This document shows, one piece after another, positions 16,861-25,940 of a stretch of 64,000 bases of DNA (the first letter of the stretch is position 1; every line of letters starts with the position of its first letter). The notes beneath the pieces were generated by a model that was given only the letters and a program-made list of their open reading frames with translations, did no database searches and was not told the DNA's origin. Location: positions 1,178,001 through 1,242,000 of the forward strand of contig NZ_CP159486.1 in the NCBI RefSeq assembly GCF_041902845.1. Reading direction: 5' to 3'. Source of the DNA: Limibacterium fermenti (GTDB lineage: Bacteria > Bacteroidota > Bacteroidia > Bacteroidales > Dysgonomonadaceae). The translations under genes were made by a program, and so were the position numbers.

Positions 16861-17463
16861 ATGGCAACTTATACAGAATTGGAAGAAAGAATAGAAGAAT
16901 TGAAATCGCGAACGGGGCGTATGTCCATCTCTCCGGAAGAAACATTCGACCTGATGAAGGACATGCTTGGCAAAACAAAGGGCGTGGACTATAATGCCGC
17001 CTCGATGGCCATACTCGGCAGTTATGCCACGAAAGCGGATATGGAAGCCGATAAGGCTCCGGTCGGTACCGACGGCAAGCCGTTGAAACATGGACAGACG
17101 GTATCCGTTACGAGCGATCCGGTGAGTGCCAATAACGGCGTATACCGATATCTCGAACCTGGATGGGATTTGGTGTTCCGGTACAACGACAGCCTGATAT
17201 GGTTAAAGGAGAACCTTTCTTCGTTGAAAATAGCCTGTTTTTACGCCTCCGTTGCCGATATGCAGGCCGATGATTCACCTGTGAACGAAAGTACCGGGGA
17301 GCCGCTGCAAATTGGCGAACTGGCCGCGATATCCAACCCGGCAGATACCGGCGATCTGGATAATGGCAAGATATACGCATGGACTGGATCCGGCTGGACC
17401 TATATGGGGCAACTCGATTCGATTACTTCCATGGATTTTACCGATAACTATTTTGACATTTAG
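16861..17463 (+). CDS. tail fibre-associated protein with two internal repeats
   Basis: The 200-residue protein has an N-terminal coiled coil, then two similar units of about 70 residues. Each starts A-D-M-(E/Q)-A-D and continues P-V-x-x-x-x-G-x-P-L-x-x-G, ending in a W-containing strand (G-W-D-L-V at about 100, S-G-W-T-Y at 178). This is like fibre-head or collar modules that trimerise. It precedes the receptor-binding protein gene. Confidence 0.55.
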   Translation: MATYTELEERIEELKSRTGRMSISPEETFDLMKDMLGKTKGVDYNAASMAILGSYATKADMEADKAPVGTDGKPLKHGQTVSVTSDPVSANNGVYRYLEPGWDLVFRYNDSLIWLKENLSSLKIACFYASVADMQADDSPVNESTGEPLQIGELAAISNPADTGDLDNGKIYAWTGSGWTYMGQLDSITSMDFTDNYFDI

Positions 17464-17467
17464 AAAT

Positions 17468-19111
17468 ATGGCACAAATTATTAAACTCTTAGACAGTCAC
17501 ACAAAAGAAAACGTCAACTATGAACAAACCCAATCATGGCATGATGGGACTGAAATGAACGATGAAAAATGCGATGGCGTTATTTATCGAAAAAAGCGGG
17601 GCCTGTATTATAGAAGGGCTTATTCTTCGAGTCTTAATGTAAAATGGTTTGGTGCAATAGGGAATAATAGCAATGATGATACGATTGCATTTAAAAAAGC
17701 CATTGCCTTTCTCAAAAATATGGGCACTGGTAAATTATACATCCCGACTGGCAACTATGTATTGTCAGATACATTATCTATAGAATTAGACGGTATCCAA
17801 ATACAGGGTGACGGGTCAAAAAATTCAATTTTAAGAATAAATCATAATAATGCTGCTCTTAAGTACACAAGCATCATTTCTGATTTATCAATTTCCAAAT
17901 TTGATATTTCTCAATTAGGAATAATAAATATAGTTAATGACGTTTCGTTTCCAAATGATACAATGAAAGGGATAGGCGTATTGTGCAGTCATATGCACTC
18001 TTCTTTATTTTATGATGTATATATAGAAAATTTCTTAGATGCCTTGATTTTAGAAGAGTCATATCTCAATAGCTTTATAAATTATTTTTCTCAATCAAAT
18101 TATCGGGGGGTAAAAACTGTTGGAGGCTCAAATGGTAATACTTTTTATAATGGCGTTATTAGGAATTCCTCTCTTGATTTAAGAGGCGTCGGCTCAGAAA
18201 GAAACCTTTTTATAAATATAGATATTGAACCTGCAAGTAATACCCAATATGTAGGAAATAATAATACTTTTCAGAATTGTCGATTTGAGAGGTTCAATTT
18301 ATTACATGCTGATTTTAAAAAGACGTGGTTTGTACTTGATTCAAAAAATAAATTCATTAATTGTGACTGGCACTGGAATTATGCTGATCAGCCACAAGAT
18401 TACATGATGATTATAGAAGGGGAAGGAAACAGGGTAGAGATAGGAGATACCAATACAACGGCAAAATTAATTCTTCTTAAAGCTACTTCAAAATATAATA
18501 TGATTGATTATAGGGGTAGCTTTAGAGACTATCAAATTACGGGATCGGTTCGTTATTCTGATTACCCTATACAAGACTGTGGACTTGGCAATGAAATAAA
18601 TTTCTCGCCTGGAGGGGAAGTCTCAAAAATAATGGGCGATTATGATCTTTTGAAAATCGGAAAATTTAATAATAAAATATCAGGGCCATGGTATGACAAT
18701 GTTACAATAAATATGAATACCATGTCTATTGTTGAGACTGATATTCATCAGCCGGGTCTCTATACAACTGAACAAAGTGCTCGAAAAATAGAAATAGTGA
18801 ATGATAATTATGTCAGAAGGTTCTCAATTTTGTCAGATGTAATAGCAGATAGATTTAAGAAATATTCAGCGTCGGCCTGGATATATATTCCAGCGGGTTT
18901 TGACGGAACATACGTCTCAATTTCAATTATAGAGGGGATGTATATACCTCTGTTTATGTCCAACGACAATAAAGAAAAATGGGTGCGAGTATTTGGTTAT
19001 TCCCAGCCACCAGCCTATGAGCCTGTAGGATTGCACGTAGACACAGATGCTTTATCTGGATATTTTTATTTTTCATTTCCAATCTTATGTGAAGGTTTAT
19101 CACCCGTTTGA
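17468..19111 (+). CDS. tail fibre/tailspike with pectate-lyase-like beta helix
   Basis: I take ATG 17468 (M-A-Q-I-I-K), four bases after the previous stop, giving 547 residues. Residues 55-130 contain the classic start of a right-handed beta helix: G-A-I-G-N-N-S-N-D-D-T-I-A-F, then L-Y-I-P-T-G-N-Y and I-Q-G-D-G (pectate lyase 3 superfamily). Many Asn-rich turns follow. It probably binds or cleaves a host surface glycan. The gene is markedly more AT-rich than the upstream phage genes, a sign of module exchange. A terminator follows at once. Confidence 0.75.
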   Translation: MAQIIKLLDSHTKENVNYEQTQSWHDGTEMNDEKCDGVIYRKKRGLYYRRAYSSSLNVKWFGAIGNNSNDDTIAFKKAIAFLKNMGTGKLYIPTGNYVLSDTLSIELDGIQIQGDGSKNSILRINHNNAALKYTSIISDLSISKFDISQLGIINIVNDVSFPNDTMKGIGVLCSHMHSSLFYDVYIENFLDALILEESYLNSFINYFSQSNYRGVKTVGGSNGNTFYNGVIRNSSLDLRGVGSERNLFINIDIEPASNTQYVGNNNTFQNCRFERFNLLHADFKKTWFVLDSKNKFINCDWHWNYADQPQDYMMIIEGEGNRVEIGDTNTTAKLILLKATSKYNMIDYRGSFRDYQITGSVRYSDYPIQDCGLGNEINFSPGGEVSKIMGDYDLLKIGKFNNKISGPWYDNVTINMNTMSIVETDIHQPGLYTTEQSARKIEIVNDNYVRRFSILSDVIADRFKKYSASAWIYIPAGFDGTYVSISIIEGMYIPLFMSNDNKEKWVRVFGYSQPPAYEPVGLHVDTDALSGYFYFSFPILCEGLSPV

Positions 19112-19135
19112 GGGGGCAGGCGTAAAAAAGCCCCC
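19112..19135 (+). terminator. GC-rich hairpin directly after tail fibre stop
   Basis: GGGGGC at 19112-19117 pairs with GCCCCC at 19130-19135 around a 12-nt A-rich loop. It begins right after the TGA at 19109-19111. Confidence 0.55.
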
Positions 19136-19155
19136 GCCTTCGCCAACCGCTAATT

Positions 19156-19253
19156 TCTCACGTCACCGGTTGAAACGATAAAGGTGCACACACACCAAGA
19201 CAGAGGCTTATGCCTTTATGGTGTGTGTGCACCTATTTTATTATGACGTGAGA
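19156..19253. repeat. large nested inverted repeat between tail fibre and methylase
   Basis: Outer arms TCTCACGTCA (19156-19165) and TGACGTGAGA (19244-19253) are perfect 10-mers. Inner 16-bp arms at 19182-19197 and 19219-19234 are also perfect and consist of AGGTG followed by CA repeats. The 21-nt loop contains a further small hairpin AGGC-TTAT-GCCT. It lies 55 bp before the methylase ATG. It could be a strong RNA fold, a terminator or a recombination site; function unknown. Confidence 0.7.
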
Positions 19254-19307
19254 GAAACAAAAATACAATAAATAAACGAAACAAACTACACTTTTAAAAA
19301 TTACAGT

Positions 19308-20138
19308 ATGAAAACTCCAATTACATATTATGGCGGCAAACAAAACATGCTGAAGCACATCATGCCGCTGATCCCGGCGCATACGATCTACTGTGAATCG
19401 TTTGCCGGCGGCGCGGCTGTTTTCTTTGAAAAGCAGCCATCGCAGATGGATGTGATCAATGACCTGAACGGCGAACTCATCAACTTTTACCGGACGATTG
19501 TCTGTAATTATGAAGAACTGAAACGGGAGATTAACCGGACGCTGCACAGTCGAACGCAGCACGAAAGTGCCTGGTTCATATACAACCATCCCGATGACTT
19601 TACCAACATTCAGCGTGCCTGGTCAGTATTTGTATTGAGTAAATTGGGCTTTGCCGGGCAGTTCAGCAACTCGTTCGGCTTCGATAAGTCCGAAGGCCGT
19701 CAGGCTCGGAAAGTCGATTTCGCCAAGGAAGCCTTCACGGTCGAGTTACGTAAGCGGCTCGAGATAGCCACGATTGAGAACGATGACGCTTTCCGTGTTA
19801 TTACCCGGTATGATACTCCCGAGACGTTTCATTTCATTGATCCGCCGTATGTCGGTTCCGACATGGGCCATTACACCGGCATGTTCGATGATGCGGATCT
19901 CGACAGGTTGTTACAACTATGCGTCACCCTTCAGGGTAAATTCATGCTTACGATGTACCCGAATGACAATATTCAGTTATATGCCGAGCGAAACGGTTGG
20001 GTTATTCATTCGGTAGAGCGACAGATATCCGCCTGCAAGGAAAACAGGCGTAAACAGGAAGAATGGATTGTGTGCAATTATCCGGAGCCGGCCCGGCAAA
20101 GTGAGTTCAATTTGTTTGCCGGTTTAAACTGTGTTTAA
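19308..20138 (+). CDS. DNA adenine methylase, Dam/D12 class
   Basis: The 276-residue N6-adenine methyltransferase has the AdoMet motif Y-Y-G-G-K-Q near residue 8 with F-A-G-G-A near 41, and the catalytic D-P-P-Y near 180. Length fits Dam-type enzymes. Prophage Dam proteins protect phage DNA or affect packaging. It is the last gene of the rightward arm before an IS110 element on the other strand. Confidence 0.9.
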   Translation: MKTPITYYGGKQNMLKHIMPLIPAHTIYCESFAGGAAVFFEKQPSQMDVINDLNGELINFYRTIVCNYEELKREINRTLHSRTQHESAWFIYNHPDDFTNIQRAWSVFVLSKLGFAGQFSNSFGFDKSEGRQARKVDFAKEAFTVELRKRLEIATIENDDAFRVITRYDTPETFHFIDPPYVGSDMGHYTGMFDDADLDRLLQLCVTLQGKFMLTMYPNDNIQLYAERNGWVIHSVERQISACKENRRKQEEWIVCNYPEPARQSEFNLFAGLNCV

Positions 20139-20209
20139 CGGGCAAAATGAAAGTGTTCAAAATATTATAATATTGAAAATAACAATTATCTTCTATATAA
20201 CAAACCATT

Positions 20210-21574
20210 TCATCCGCATTCTTTGATTTGATTTTGAAGTTTTTCGAGGGTTCTTTGGGTCTTAATCAATTTTCTTCTAAGTATCTCGGTTTCGCTCGTT
20301 TGGGTAAAAGAGTCATCAAACTCGACCTTGTATTTAACCATTGTATAGAGTATCCTCCCCAATTTGTTCGCAGTAGCGATAATAGCCGGCAAGTAACCGC
20401 TTTTTGCCTGTATACGCCGGAAGTAATATCCTAAGGGCGTTTTACTTGTTTTCAGGGAGTTTGCCGAAGAACGCAGGATTTGTCCAACAGGATTCTTCCG
20501 CTTTGGAATTTTGCTGGACTGGAGTTTTCCTCCCGATATTTTGTTGTTGGGTGTGAGATTACACCAACAACAAAACTGTTTGTATGAGTCAAACTTATCG
20601 GTAAAATCGTGTCCCAGCTCACCGGCCAACCGCAACAGGGCCGCTTCACTGACACCCGGTATGCGCATCGCGTTGACACCCCATAATCGGATCGCGTGCT
20701 TTTCGATATCTATCGTGACGGCATTCTTTTGAGCTTTTGCTTTTTTCGCCCTTTGCTCCGGCTTGGAAGTTTCTTCGGGTTTAACGTCTTTGAGATACTC
20801 CTGCAGGATGCCCTCTATCTGCTTGTCACAATCCTTCATCAGGTTTTGGTAATATACATACAGTTCATAGCTTTGTTTGAGCATGAACAGCAGGTCTTCG
20901 TCCCAATTGGCCTGCAGGGATTTGGCGATGGTTTCTTTGGGAGATTTGCATCGGGGATCGGCCAAAGCCGATAGTTTTCGGGCATCGCGTTCCCCGGCCA
21001 GAATGGCGCGAATAATCTCCTGTCCCGATTTTCCCAAAATATCGCTGATGACATTGCCCAATTTGATGTTCATCAATTCCATGGCCTTTTGCATGTGGAG
21101 CACTTCCCGCGAAGAAGCTTTCAACAACCCGTCACGGTGGCGCGATACATTGCGGATGCGCCGGGCATGGTTCTGGGGTTGGAAACTGGCTCTCAGAAGC
21201 CCGTAACTATGCAAGACCATGATGGTTTCGGCATCTACCCGGTCGGTCTTCTTTTCACTGATATTTTTGATGGCCTTGGCGTTGACCAGCAACACATCGA
21301 ATCCATCCGATTCCAGTATCATGTAGAGTTGGACCCAATACACCCCCGTGGATTCCATGGCGACGGTTTCAATGCCACAGGCTTTAAGCCAATCCGATAT
21401 AAGGTGTAAATCTTGCGTAAACGTGCCGAAGCGGCGGTTGTTTTCTCCATCCCGCTCTTCCGGGACACATACTTGCATTTCGGTGGAAGAAACATCGATA
21501 CCCGCCGAATTGGGATTCACGATTTCCAATTTCAATCCCTTGCCTGTCTTGATTTTTTTCGCTTTCTTTGCCAT
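20210..21574 (-). CDS. IS110-family transposase (DEDD recombinase)
   Basis: I take ATG 21574 (M-A-K-K-A-K-K), giving 454 residues; the frame is open further upstream into the leader. The RuvC-like part has S-A-G-I-D-V-S-S near 22, A-M-E-S-T-G-V-Y-W near 80 and K-K-T-D-R-V-D-A near 115. The C-terminal Tnp20 part has I-P-G-V-S and N-K-I-S-G-G-K. A long coiled-coil insert lies between. It recombines DNA guided by an element-encoded RNA in this family. It differs clearly from the other two IS110 transposases in the window. Confidence 0.9.
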   Translation of the reverse strand: MAKKAKKIKTGKGLKLEIVNPNSAGIDVSSTEMQVCVPEERDGENNRRFGTFTQDLHLISDWLKACGIETVAMESTGVYWVQLYMILESDGFDVLLVNAKAIKNISEKKTDRVDAETIMVLHSYGLLRASFQPQNHARRIRNVSRHRDGLLKASSREVLHMQKAMELMNIKLGNVISDILGKSGQEIIRAILAGERDARKLSALADPRCKSPKETIAKSLQANWDEDLLFMLKQSYELYVYYQNLMKDCDKQIEGILQEYLKDVKPEETSKPEQRAKKAKAQKNAVTIDIEKHAIRLWGVNAMRIPGVSEAALLRLAGELGHDFTDKFDSYKQFCCWCNLTPNNKISGGKLQSSKIPKRKNPVGQILRSSANSLKTSKTPLGYYFRRIQAKSGYLPAIIATANKLGRILYTMVKYKVEFDDSFTQTSETEILRRKLIKTQRTLEKLQNQIKECG

Positions 21575-21745
21575 AGTTTTAACTTGTGAATAAATAAAAG
21601 CCTCATCAAGCCCGGATGCTTTAAACAATGATAATCTTCTATAAGGTCTCATAGGAACCAAGTATTTCATTACGAGCAAACCGGAACCGTACTTTGCATT
21701 GGAGTCGTATCCAAGATAACTTGTGGTTTACTTGCTTGATGGGGC
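21575..21745 (-). ncRNA. candidate bridge-RNA leader of IS110 element A
   Basis: The non-coding region upstream of the transposase is bounded by complementary 12-mers, GCCTCATCAAGC (21600-21611) and GCTTGATGGGGC (21734-21745), one mismatch. In the IS110 group the bridge RNA is encoded at this 5' side and has about this length. RNA boundaries and loops were not determined. The same stretch is also an open frame continuous with the transposase, which is an alternative reading. Confidence 0.4.
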
Positions 21746-21756
21746 TTCGCAAGTTA

Positions 21757-22404
21757 TTAATTATTTCTCATTTTCAGAGAAAATCCTAACTTTGCAAAAG
21801 ATGAAACATCATCATAAATAGCATTGAGTTCCTCTTCCTGTTTATCGGTAAGCGTCTTGCTTACGTTTTTAAGATGTTCCTGCTGAATGTTTAGTGGATA
21901 AAACTCATCAGCTTTGGTCAGAATCGCATCGATATGAGCCGGATTGGTACCTTTAGCTTCAATTTCGGCGCGCATCTCGGGTGAAAGCCCTTTTTTGAAG
22001 GTTTGGAGCATTTGCGAAAATTCCTCGTCGTCGAGGCGATCCAGACGGATAAAACGTCCTCCGCTCATAAGCCCTAATGATGTCAGGATATTATTTCTCT
22101 GGGGTTTGATGGAACTGAAATCCTCTTTGACCTGCGCTTTAAATTTACCTAAATGAATCAAAGCCTCAGCACGCGCTTTATTTACATCTTCAGTTCTCCT
22201 GTGTAATTCATCTGCGTTGTCGATACCGAGTATTTCTTTGATAGCCTTGTCTATCCTTGTTTTCTGGTTGGGGAGAAACGGGTCTTCCCAAGCCGGGCGT
22301 TCGGTTACTAAGAAGTCTTTCACTTCTATTCCATTGTCGATAATGGTTGCCGAAGCGGTCAACATGTTAACCGCACTGGTTGAAAAATGTCTTGCTATAG
22401 GCAT
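21757..22404 (-). CDS. conserved-looking hypothetical protein
   Basis: The 215-residue soluble protein has a segment V-T-E-R-P-A-W-E-D-P-F-L-P-N-Q-K near 33 and long helices after residue 60. No signal peptide, no transmembrane segment, no known motif. It ends about 10 bp from the presumed IS110 end, so its downstream context was altered by the insertion. Function not recognised. Confidence 0.6.
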   Translation of the reverse strand: MPIARHFSTSAVNMLTASATIIDNGIEVKDFLVTERPAWEDPFLPNQKTRIDKAIKEILGIDNADELHRRTEDVNKARAEALIHLGKFKAQVKEDFSSIKPQRNNILTSLGLMSGGRFIRLDRLDDEEFSQMLQTFKKGLSPEMRAEIEAKGTNPAHIDAILTKADEFYPLNIQQEHLKNVSKTLTDKQEEELNAIYDDVSSFAKLGFSLKMRNN

Positions 22405-22519
22405 TGTTTTTAGATTTTAAAAATGAATAATTCCGTTTTACTTTTTACTTTAAAAAAGTTCAGTTGAAACAATCGGCAAAAAAAAGAGTTTCGAAAAAAT
22501 GTAGAAATTGTTGCATTTT

Positions 22520-22527
22520 TATATTTG
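22520..22527 (+). promoter_or_regulatory. Bacteroides -7 promoter element TATATTTG
   Basis: TATATTTG matches TAnnTTTG and lies about 30 bp before the frame that starts at 22556. No good -33 TTTG is seen at the expected distance. Confidence 0.4.
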
Positions 22528-22555
22528 GTTAACGGTGAAGGGAGCTTTTTAAACC

Positions 22556-23143
22556 TTGTTGCACATTCAATTAAATGAAGAGATATTGCGTGCGGCGGAT
22601 GAAATGGAAGAAGACTTGATAAAAAATGAAATCATTCCGCGTCTTTCAGAAAGTATTGAGCCTATCATTACCAAAATAGAACGACCAATCGTCCTGGTTG
22701 TAGATTACATTCCAGATGAACAATTATCGGTTCGCCTCACTCGTAAGAGAGTGATCACAGACGAACAGGAAACGAAGAAATACGAATTGATAACCAAACC
22801 GAAGGAACCGAAAACCGGAAAGAGTATCAGTTCGTCACCGAAAAGTAAGAAGACCAAACTCGCAGTTACATTTCCTGATGGAACACACATTGAACATCAT
22901 TATGCTTATGAGACGCTTTTAGCTACGATCGAATAAATAGGACCTGAGCGGGTGGCATCACTGAATATAAAATGGCTGGGGCTTCCTTTAGTTTCAAAAC
23001 AAAAAGATGATTTCTATAATCAACATGAAATATCCGGGGATTGGTTGGTCGTTACTCATTCGGCAACTATCACTAAACGTCAACAGTTAGAGAAAATTTC
23101 CAAGCAGTTAAATTTAGGCCTGAAGATAGTTATTGTCGATTAG
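22556..23143 (+). pseudogene. hypothetical gene interrupted by one in-frame stop
   Basis: Two open stretches, 22556-22936 and 22937-23143, are in the same frame and separated only by TAA at 22934-22936. Around the stop the reading is A-T-I-E, stop, I-G-P-E-R-V-A-S-L-N, which continues smoothly; one base change (AAA to TAA) explains it. The full protein would be about 195 residues, starting at TTG. The C-terminal half contains F-P-D-G-T and G-L-P-L-V-S-K. Family not recognised. Readthrough is possible but unsupported. Confidence 0.6.
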
Positions 23144-23795
23144 GAGTTTGTCGATGTTTCGGTTCAAAGCAACCGTTTGCAAGTTTATCATCAACCCCGG
23201 ATGGTAGCGGTTCATATCGGCAGTTGCGGGAAGCATCAATGTATGGTGAATATCGAGCGCTATCTCTATACTTTCCGTCGAAATCCGAGAGCTTTACCCT
23301 GGCTGTATACTGATAGATCGGAATTATATTTTATATGTTTTCCGCGACAAATAATGTCACATGGGTAATATAAAACATGAAAATATCACGATTCTATCAG
23401 GGGCGATTCTCTCGGAGATGAATACTAAAGGTCGCAATTGGTTTACACTGGGTGATGCTACTAAAGCTTTCTCTGATTTGTCTGCAGAAAATTACCTAAA
23501 CTCATAGCAATAATGGTTGATGATGCTTTATTATTGCCTCGTATGTATAGGCTTCTATGTTTATTATTTCCCTTTCTCATTTTTTTATTCGCAAAATCTG
23601 TTTGTTATTTGCTTTAAAATTGTAATTTAGCAAAATCAAAACGGCTTTTGCTCACGTAAGCTACCGTTCGAGGCTCTACGGTTTCTATTCCGCCTCTTCG
23701 GCAAACGCCCACCCGTTAAGCGACAGCAGTGGACAACGCAAAGCGCAACAATCACAGTAGATAGACTATTTCAAAGGACATAAAATAAAAACAAG
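23144..23795 (+). other. degenerate stretch without an intact gene
   Basis: The stretch has short open pieces only. One (23361-23507, 48 codons) reads I-L-S-E-M-N-T-K-G-R-N-W-F-T-L-G-D-A and looks like the N-terminus of a winged-helix regulator that breaks off. Another (about 23150-23368) continues Q-S-N-R-L-Q-V-Y-H-Q, perhaps transposase-derived. These look like gene remnants. The last 150 bases hold no obvious promoter. Confidence 0.4.
23303..23330 (+). repeat. dispersed repeat copy 1
   Basis: These 28 bases match 29809-29838 except for two single-base gaps; the core is CTGTATACTG then ATAGATCGGAATTA. Both copies lie in degenerate intergenic DNA and may derive from the same lost element. 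Confidence 0.5.
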
Positions 23796-24206
23796 ATGAA
23801 ACCCCATTTTCTAAGACAAAGTATTTTGACAAAAACACTAATGATAATTAGTGTTTTAATAATCTTCATCTTTTCTTCTTGTAATAAAGAAGAAATAAAA
23901 ATAGATGATAATAATGAAACAGCAATGAACGACAACTACTATGTAAAGTATGTTATTTCTAGTAGTTATCCGAGAATTTTTAGCAATTGGTCGGTTACTA
24001 CACCACAAGGAAATTACACCAAAAATAATTACCAAACAAGACATTGGGAAGAAACATACGGTCCTGTAAAAAAAGGATTTAATTGTAAGGTTCAAGTTGA
24101 AAATGGAGAACCAACAGTTGCAATATATGTTGCAAAAAATCAAGAACCGTTTGCTTTGAAAACGACTAGAACAGGTCAATCAGCTTCATATATTATAGAT
24201 TTTTAA
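23796..24206 (+). CDS. hypothetical lipoprotein
   Basis: The 136-residue protein has an N-terminal hydrophobic signal with lipobox F-S-S-C (Cys near 29) and an Asp/Glu-rich linker, so it is probably anchored at the cell envelope. The remainder is predicted beta-rich with several Trp and Tyr. It stands alone between gene remnants. Function unknown. Confidence 0.6.
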   Translation: MKPHFLRQSILTKTLMIISVLIIFIFSSCNKEEIKIDDNNETAMNDNYYVKYVISSSYPRIFSNWSVTTPQGNYTKNNYQTRHWEETYGPVKKGFNCKVQVENGEPTVAIYVAKNQEPFALKTTRTGQSASYIIDF

Positions 24207-24239
24207 AATCTAGATAAGACAAATACCGATTCAACATAC

Positions 24240-24475
24240 TATTGTTTAAGGTTGGTCAGTTCCTGCTAGTTGTCGAGCTATGATTTGACTGCATAGCCAT
24301 ACTTGCTTTCCCATTTGGCTGCAAAGTCATTCAGGGCGGCTTCTGTCGCCTCCCTGGGGATGATCATATATTCGCTTCATATCGACGGAAAACACCTTCC
24401 TGTCCCTACAGACCACATAGCGGCAGCCGTTGCGTATTTCGTGGATCACGCATATCTGGACTTCAACCCTCCAAT
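24240..24475 (-). pseudogene. IS256-family transposase remnant
   Basis: The reverse strand encodes V-E-V-Q-I-C-V-I-H-E-I-R-N, then R-K-V-F-S-V-D-M-K, and in the next frame E-A-A-L-N-D-F-A-A-K-W-E-S-K-Y-G-Y, followed by two stops. This is the region after the second catalytic Asp of IS256 transposases (Q-x-C-x-x-H-x-x-R-N). At least one frameshift and two stops make it dead. Confidence 0.75.
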
Positions 24476-24516
24476 TACCAACTTACACAGTTAAGGGATA
24501 CTCCCGGGAAAAAATA

Positions 24517-24795
24517 TTAAAATTGTTCTAAGGTCTCAGTAAATTCTTCGAACCTCTTTAACGCATTAATTACTGAATAATGACTTTGCTTGCCAAATTC
24601 AGCTTCTTGCCCATTAATATCATACTTTTTGACATATAAATTAATGTTTTGTGCTAATGTTTCTTCAGATATATTTTCTCTGTTACAAACTTGACGAACA
24701 CGGTTAACATAATCATACACCGTTGAAGGATTTCCTGACGGTGTTGTTAATTTATAGCCTTTTTCAATTAGATATTTCTTGAATTTGTCTAGCAT
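24517..24795 (-). CDS. small hypothetical protein, SAM-like/core-binding fold suspected
   Basis: The 92-residue helical protein contains S-T-V-Y-D-Y-V-N-R-V-R-Q-V-C and S-V-I-N-A-L-K-R-F-E-E-F, resembling the helical core-binding domain of tyrosine recombinases without a catalytic part. It may be a free-standing DNA-binding protein or a recombinase remnant. Confidence 0.45.
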   Translation of the reverse strand: MLDKFKKYLIEKGYKLTTPSGNPSTVYDYVNRVRQVCNRENISEETLAQNINLYVKKYDINGQEAEFGKQSHYSVINALKRFEEFTETLEQF

Positions 24796-25036
24796 AACTA
24801 TGAATTTTTTATATATGAATTACATCTTGATGAGTTCTAAATTAAATAGGCGGCTTATTTATGTATGTCTCCGGCTTAGATATTCCGATTATATTCACTT
24901 ATTTGTTAAAGTGCTCATTTTTGACAGAATTACTTCTTTTTTATCGAACTCTCTCCATTTTTTAGCTCTCTCTTTTTGGACGTAGGGGAGCACTTTATAG
25001 GTATTTGTGATATAATATGGAATTGAAAACAGATTG

Positions 25037-25192
25037 TCAACAGCATCCTCCCTTTACACTTGTCTTTTTCGTGCAGGATTGAGGCGTTTTCTGATGATTA
25101 TTGGTAAAATGATCTTTAGATTTGCAGAGTAAATCTTCCATTTCCGAGGCGCTTAAACCATGGCGAACTAATTCATCCGGAAATTCATTCAA
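25037..25192 (-). CDS. possible 51-residue ORF overlapping the next gene
   Basis: From TTG at 25192 the frame reads M-N-E-F-P-D-E-L-V-R-H-G-L-S-A-S-E-M-E-D-L-L, then a basic Cys-containing tail, to a stop at 25037-25039. It overlaps the 3' end of the upstream gene by 4 nt. The sequence looks protein-like, but no homologue is known to me. Confidence 0.3.
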   Translation of the reverse strand: MNEFPDELVRHGLSASEMEDLLCKSKDHFTNNHQKTPQSCTKKTSVKGGCC

Positions 25193-25665
25193 AGAAATAA
25201 TTTTTTCCCATTTATCTTATTACCAAGCAATTCTCTTGCACCTTTTCTCGTTCCGGCATGCATATAAACGTTTTCAATATTGAGTTTTAAATATGCCGCT
25301 ATCCGAGTGGAAATATCGTAATAGGCTAACTCGCCTACTCCTGCTAATCTTACACTTAAAATGATAGATAGGAGCTTGTCAAAAGACTTAGCAAGAGAAA
25401 TCTCTTCCTCTTTTGTTTTTAGCAACTCTGCAAAAATATTTAGTGTCAACCGCCCAATACGTCTCTGGTGACTATGGATTTTGTTTTGAGCATTAATTGA
25501 TTTCGCTGCCACTTCAATAGCATCAACTAACGATTTTTGTTGTTTACAGAAGTCGATATATCTATCAGGGTATTGCTTTTTGTTTGCTTTATATTTTGAG
25601 ACAATATTCTCAAAATCTATCTTCTCTTTCACTTTATTCATACCATTGCTTTTTTCTTGATTCAC
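25189..25665 (-). CDS. hypothetical helical protein
   Basis: The 158-residue basic, helical protein has a C-terminal motif G-V-G-E-L-A-Y-Y-D-I-S-T-R-I-A and H-A-G-T-R-K-G-A, reminiscent of a helix-hairpin-helix. It has no signal peptide. It lies upstream of a short ORF with a 4-nt overlap and near AbiE genes, so a defence or plasmid origin is possible. Not recognised. Confidence 0.55.
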   Translation of the reverse strand: MNQEKSNGMNKVKEKIDFENIVSKYKANKKQYPDRYIDFCKQQKSLVDAIEVAAKSINAQNKIHSHQRRIGRLTLNIFAELLKTKEEEISLAKSFDKLLSIILSVRLAGVGELAYYDISTRIAAYLKLNIENVYMHAGTRKGARELLGNKINGKKLFL

Positions 25666-25766
25666 ATTAAGATTCTACTAAAGAAAGTTCATTAATAATT
25701 AAAGACATCTATCGTTTCACCATCTCCTTAAAGAATTAGCAAATATAACAATTTTAAATAAGGTAT

Positions 25767-25940
25767 CTACACTGTTTCATAACTACCTTTTGCATAAAAT
25801 AAATCATGTTGTAGTCTATCATAATAACTACAAATTGCATTTTGAATTTTGAGAGTAATTTTTTCTCTTATAATGACCTCTGATGGTTTTATATAACCAT
25901 ATCTTTCTGAAAAAAGTCCCCTTAAATTTTGCTTTATTCC
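25767..25940 (-). pseudogene. AbiJ-like N-terminal fragment
   Basis: The reverse strand is open for 57 codons without a start codon: L-F-S-E-R-Y-G-Y-I-K-P-S-E-V-I-I-R-E, then I-Q-N-A-I-C-S-Y-Y-D-R-L-Q. This is the pattern of AbiJ N-terminal domains (phage-abortive proteins). It begins inside the 3' end of the AbiEii gene and stops after the domain start, so it is a truncated remnant. Confidence 0.55.

Larger units (their letters stand above)
20210..21745 (-). mobile_element. IS110-family element A (approximate ends)
   Basis: The element comprises the transposase and a structured 5' leader. IS110 elements lack clear terminal inverted repeats, so the ends are estimates: the upstream end is placed at the arm at 21734-21745, the downstream end near the transposase stop. 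It lies between the phage methylase gene and an unrelated hypothetical gene. Confidence 0.6.

Noticed and set aside
23700..23730. GTTAAGC within a GC-richer stretch, looking like an integron attC core
   Set aside because: No second attC-like site, no paired R/L boxes and no integron integrase were found in the window.
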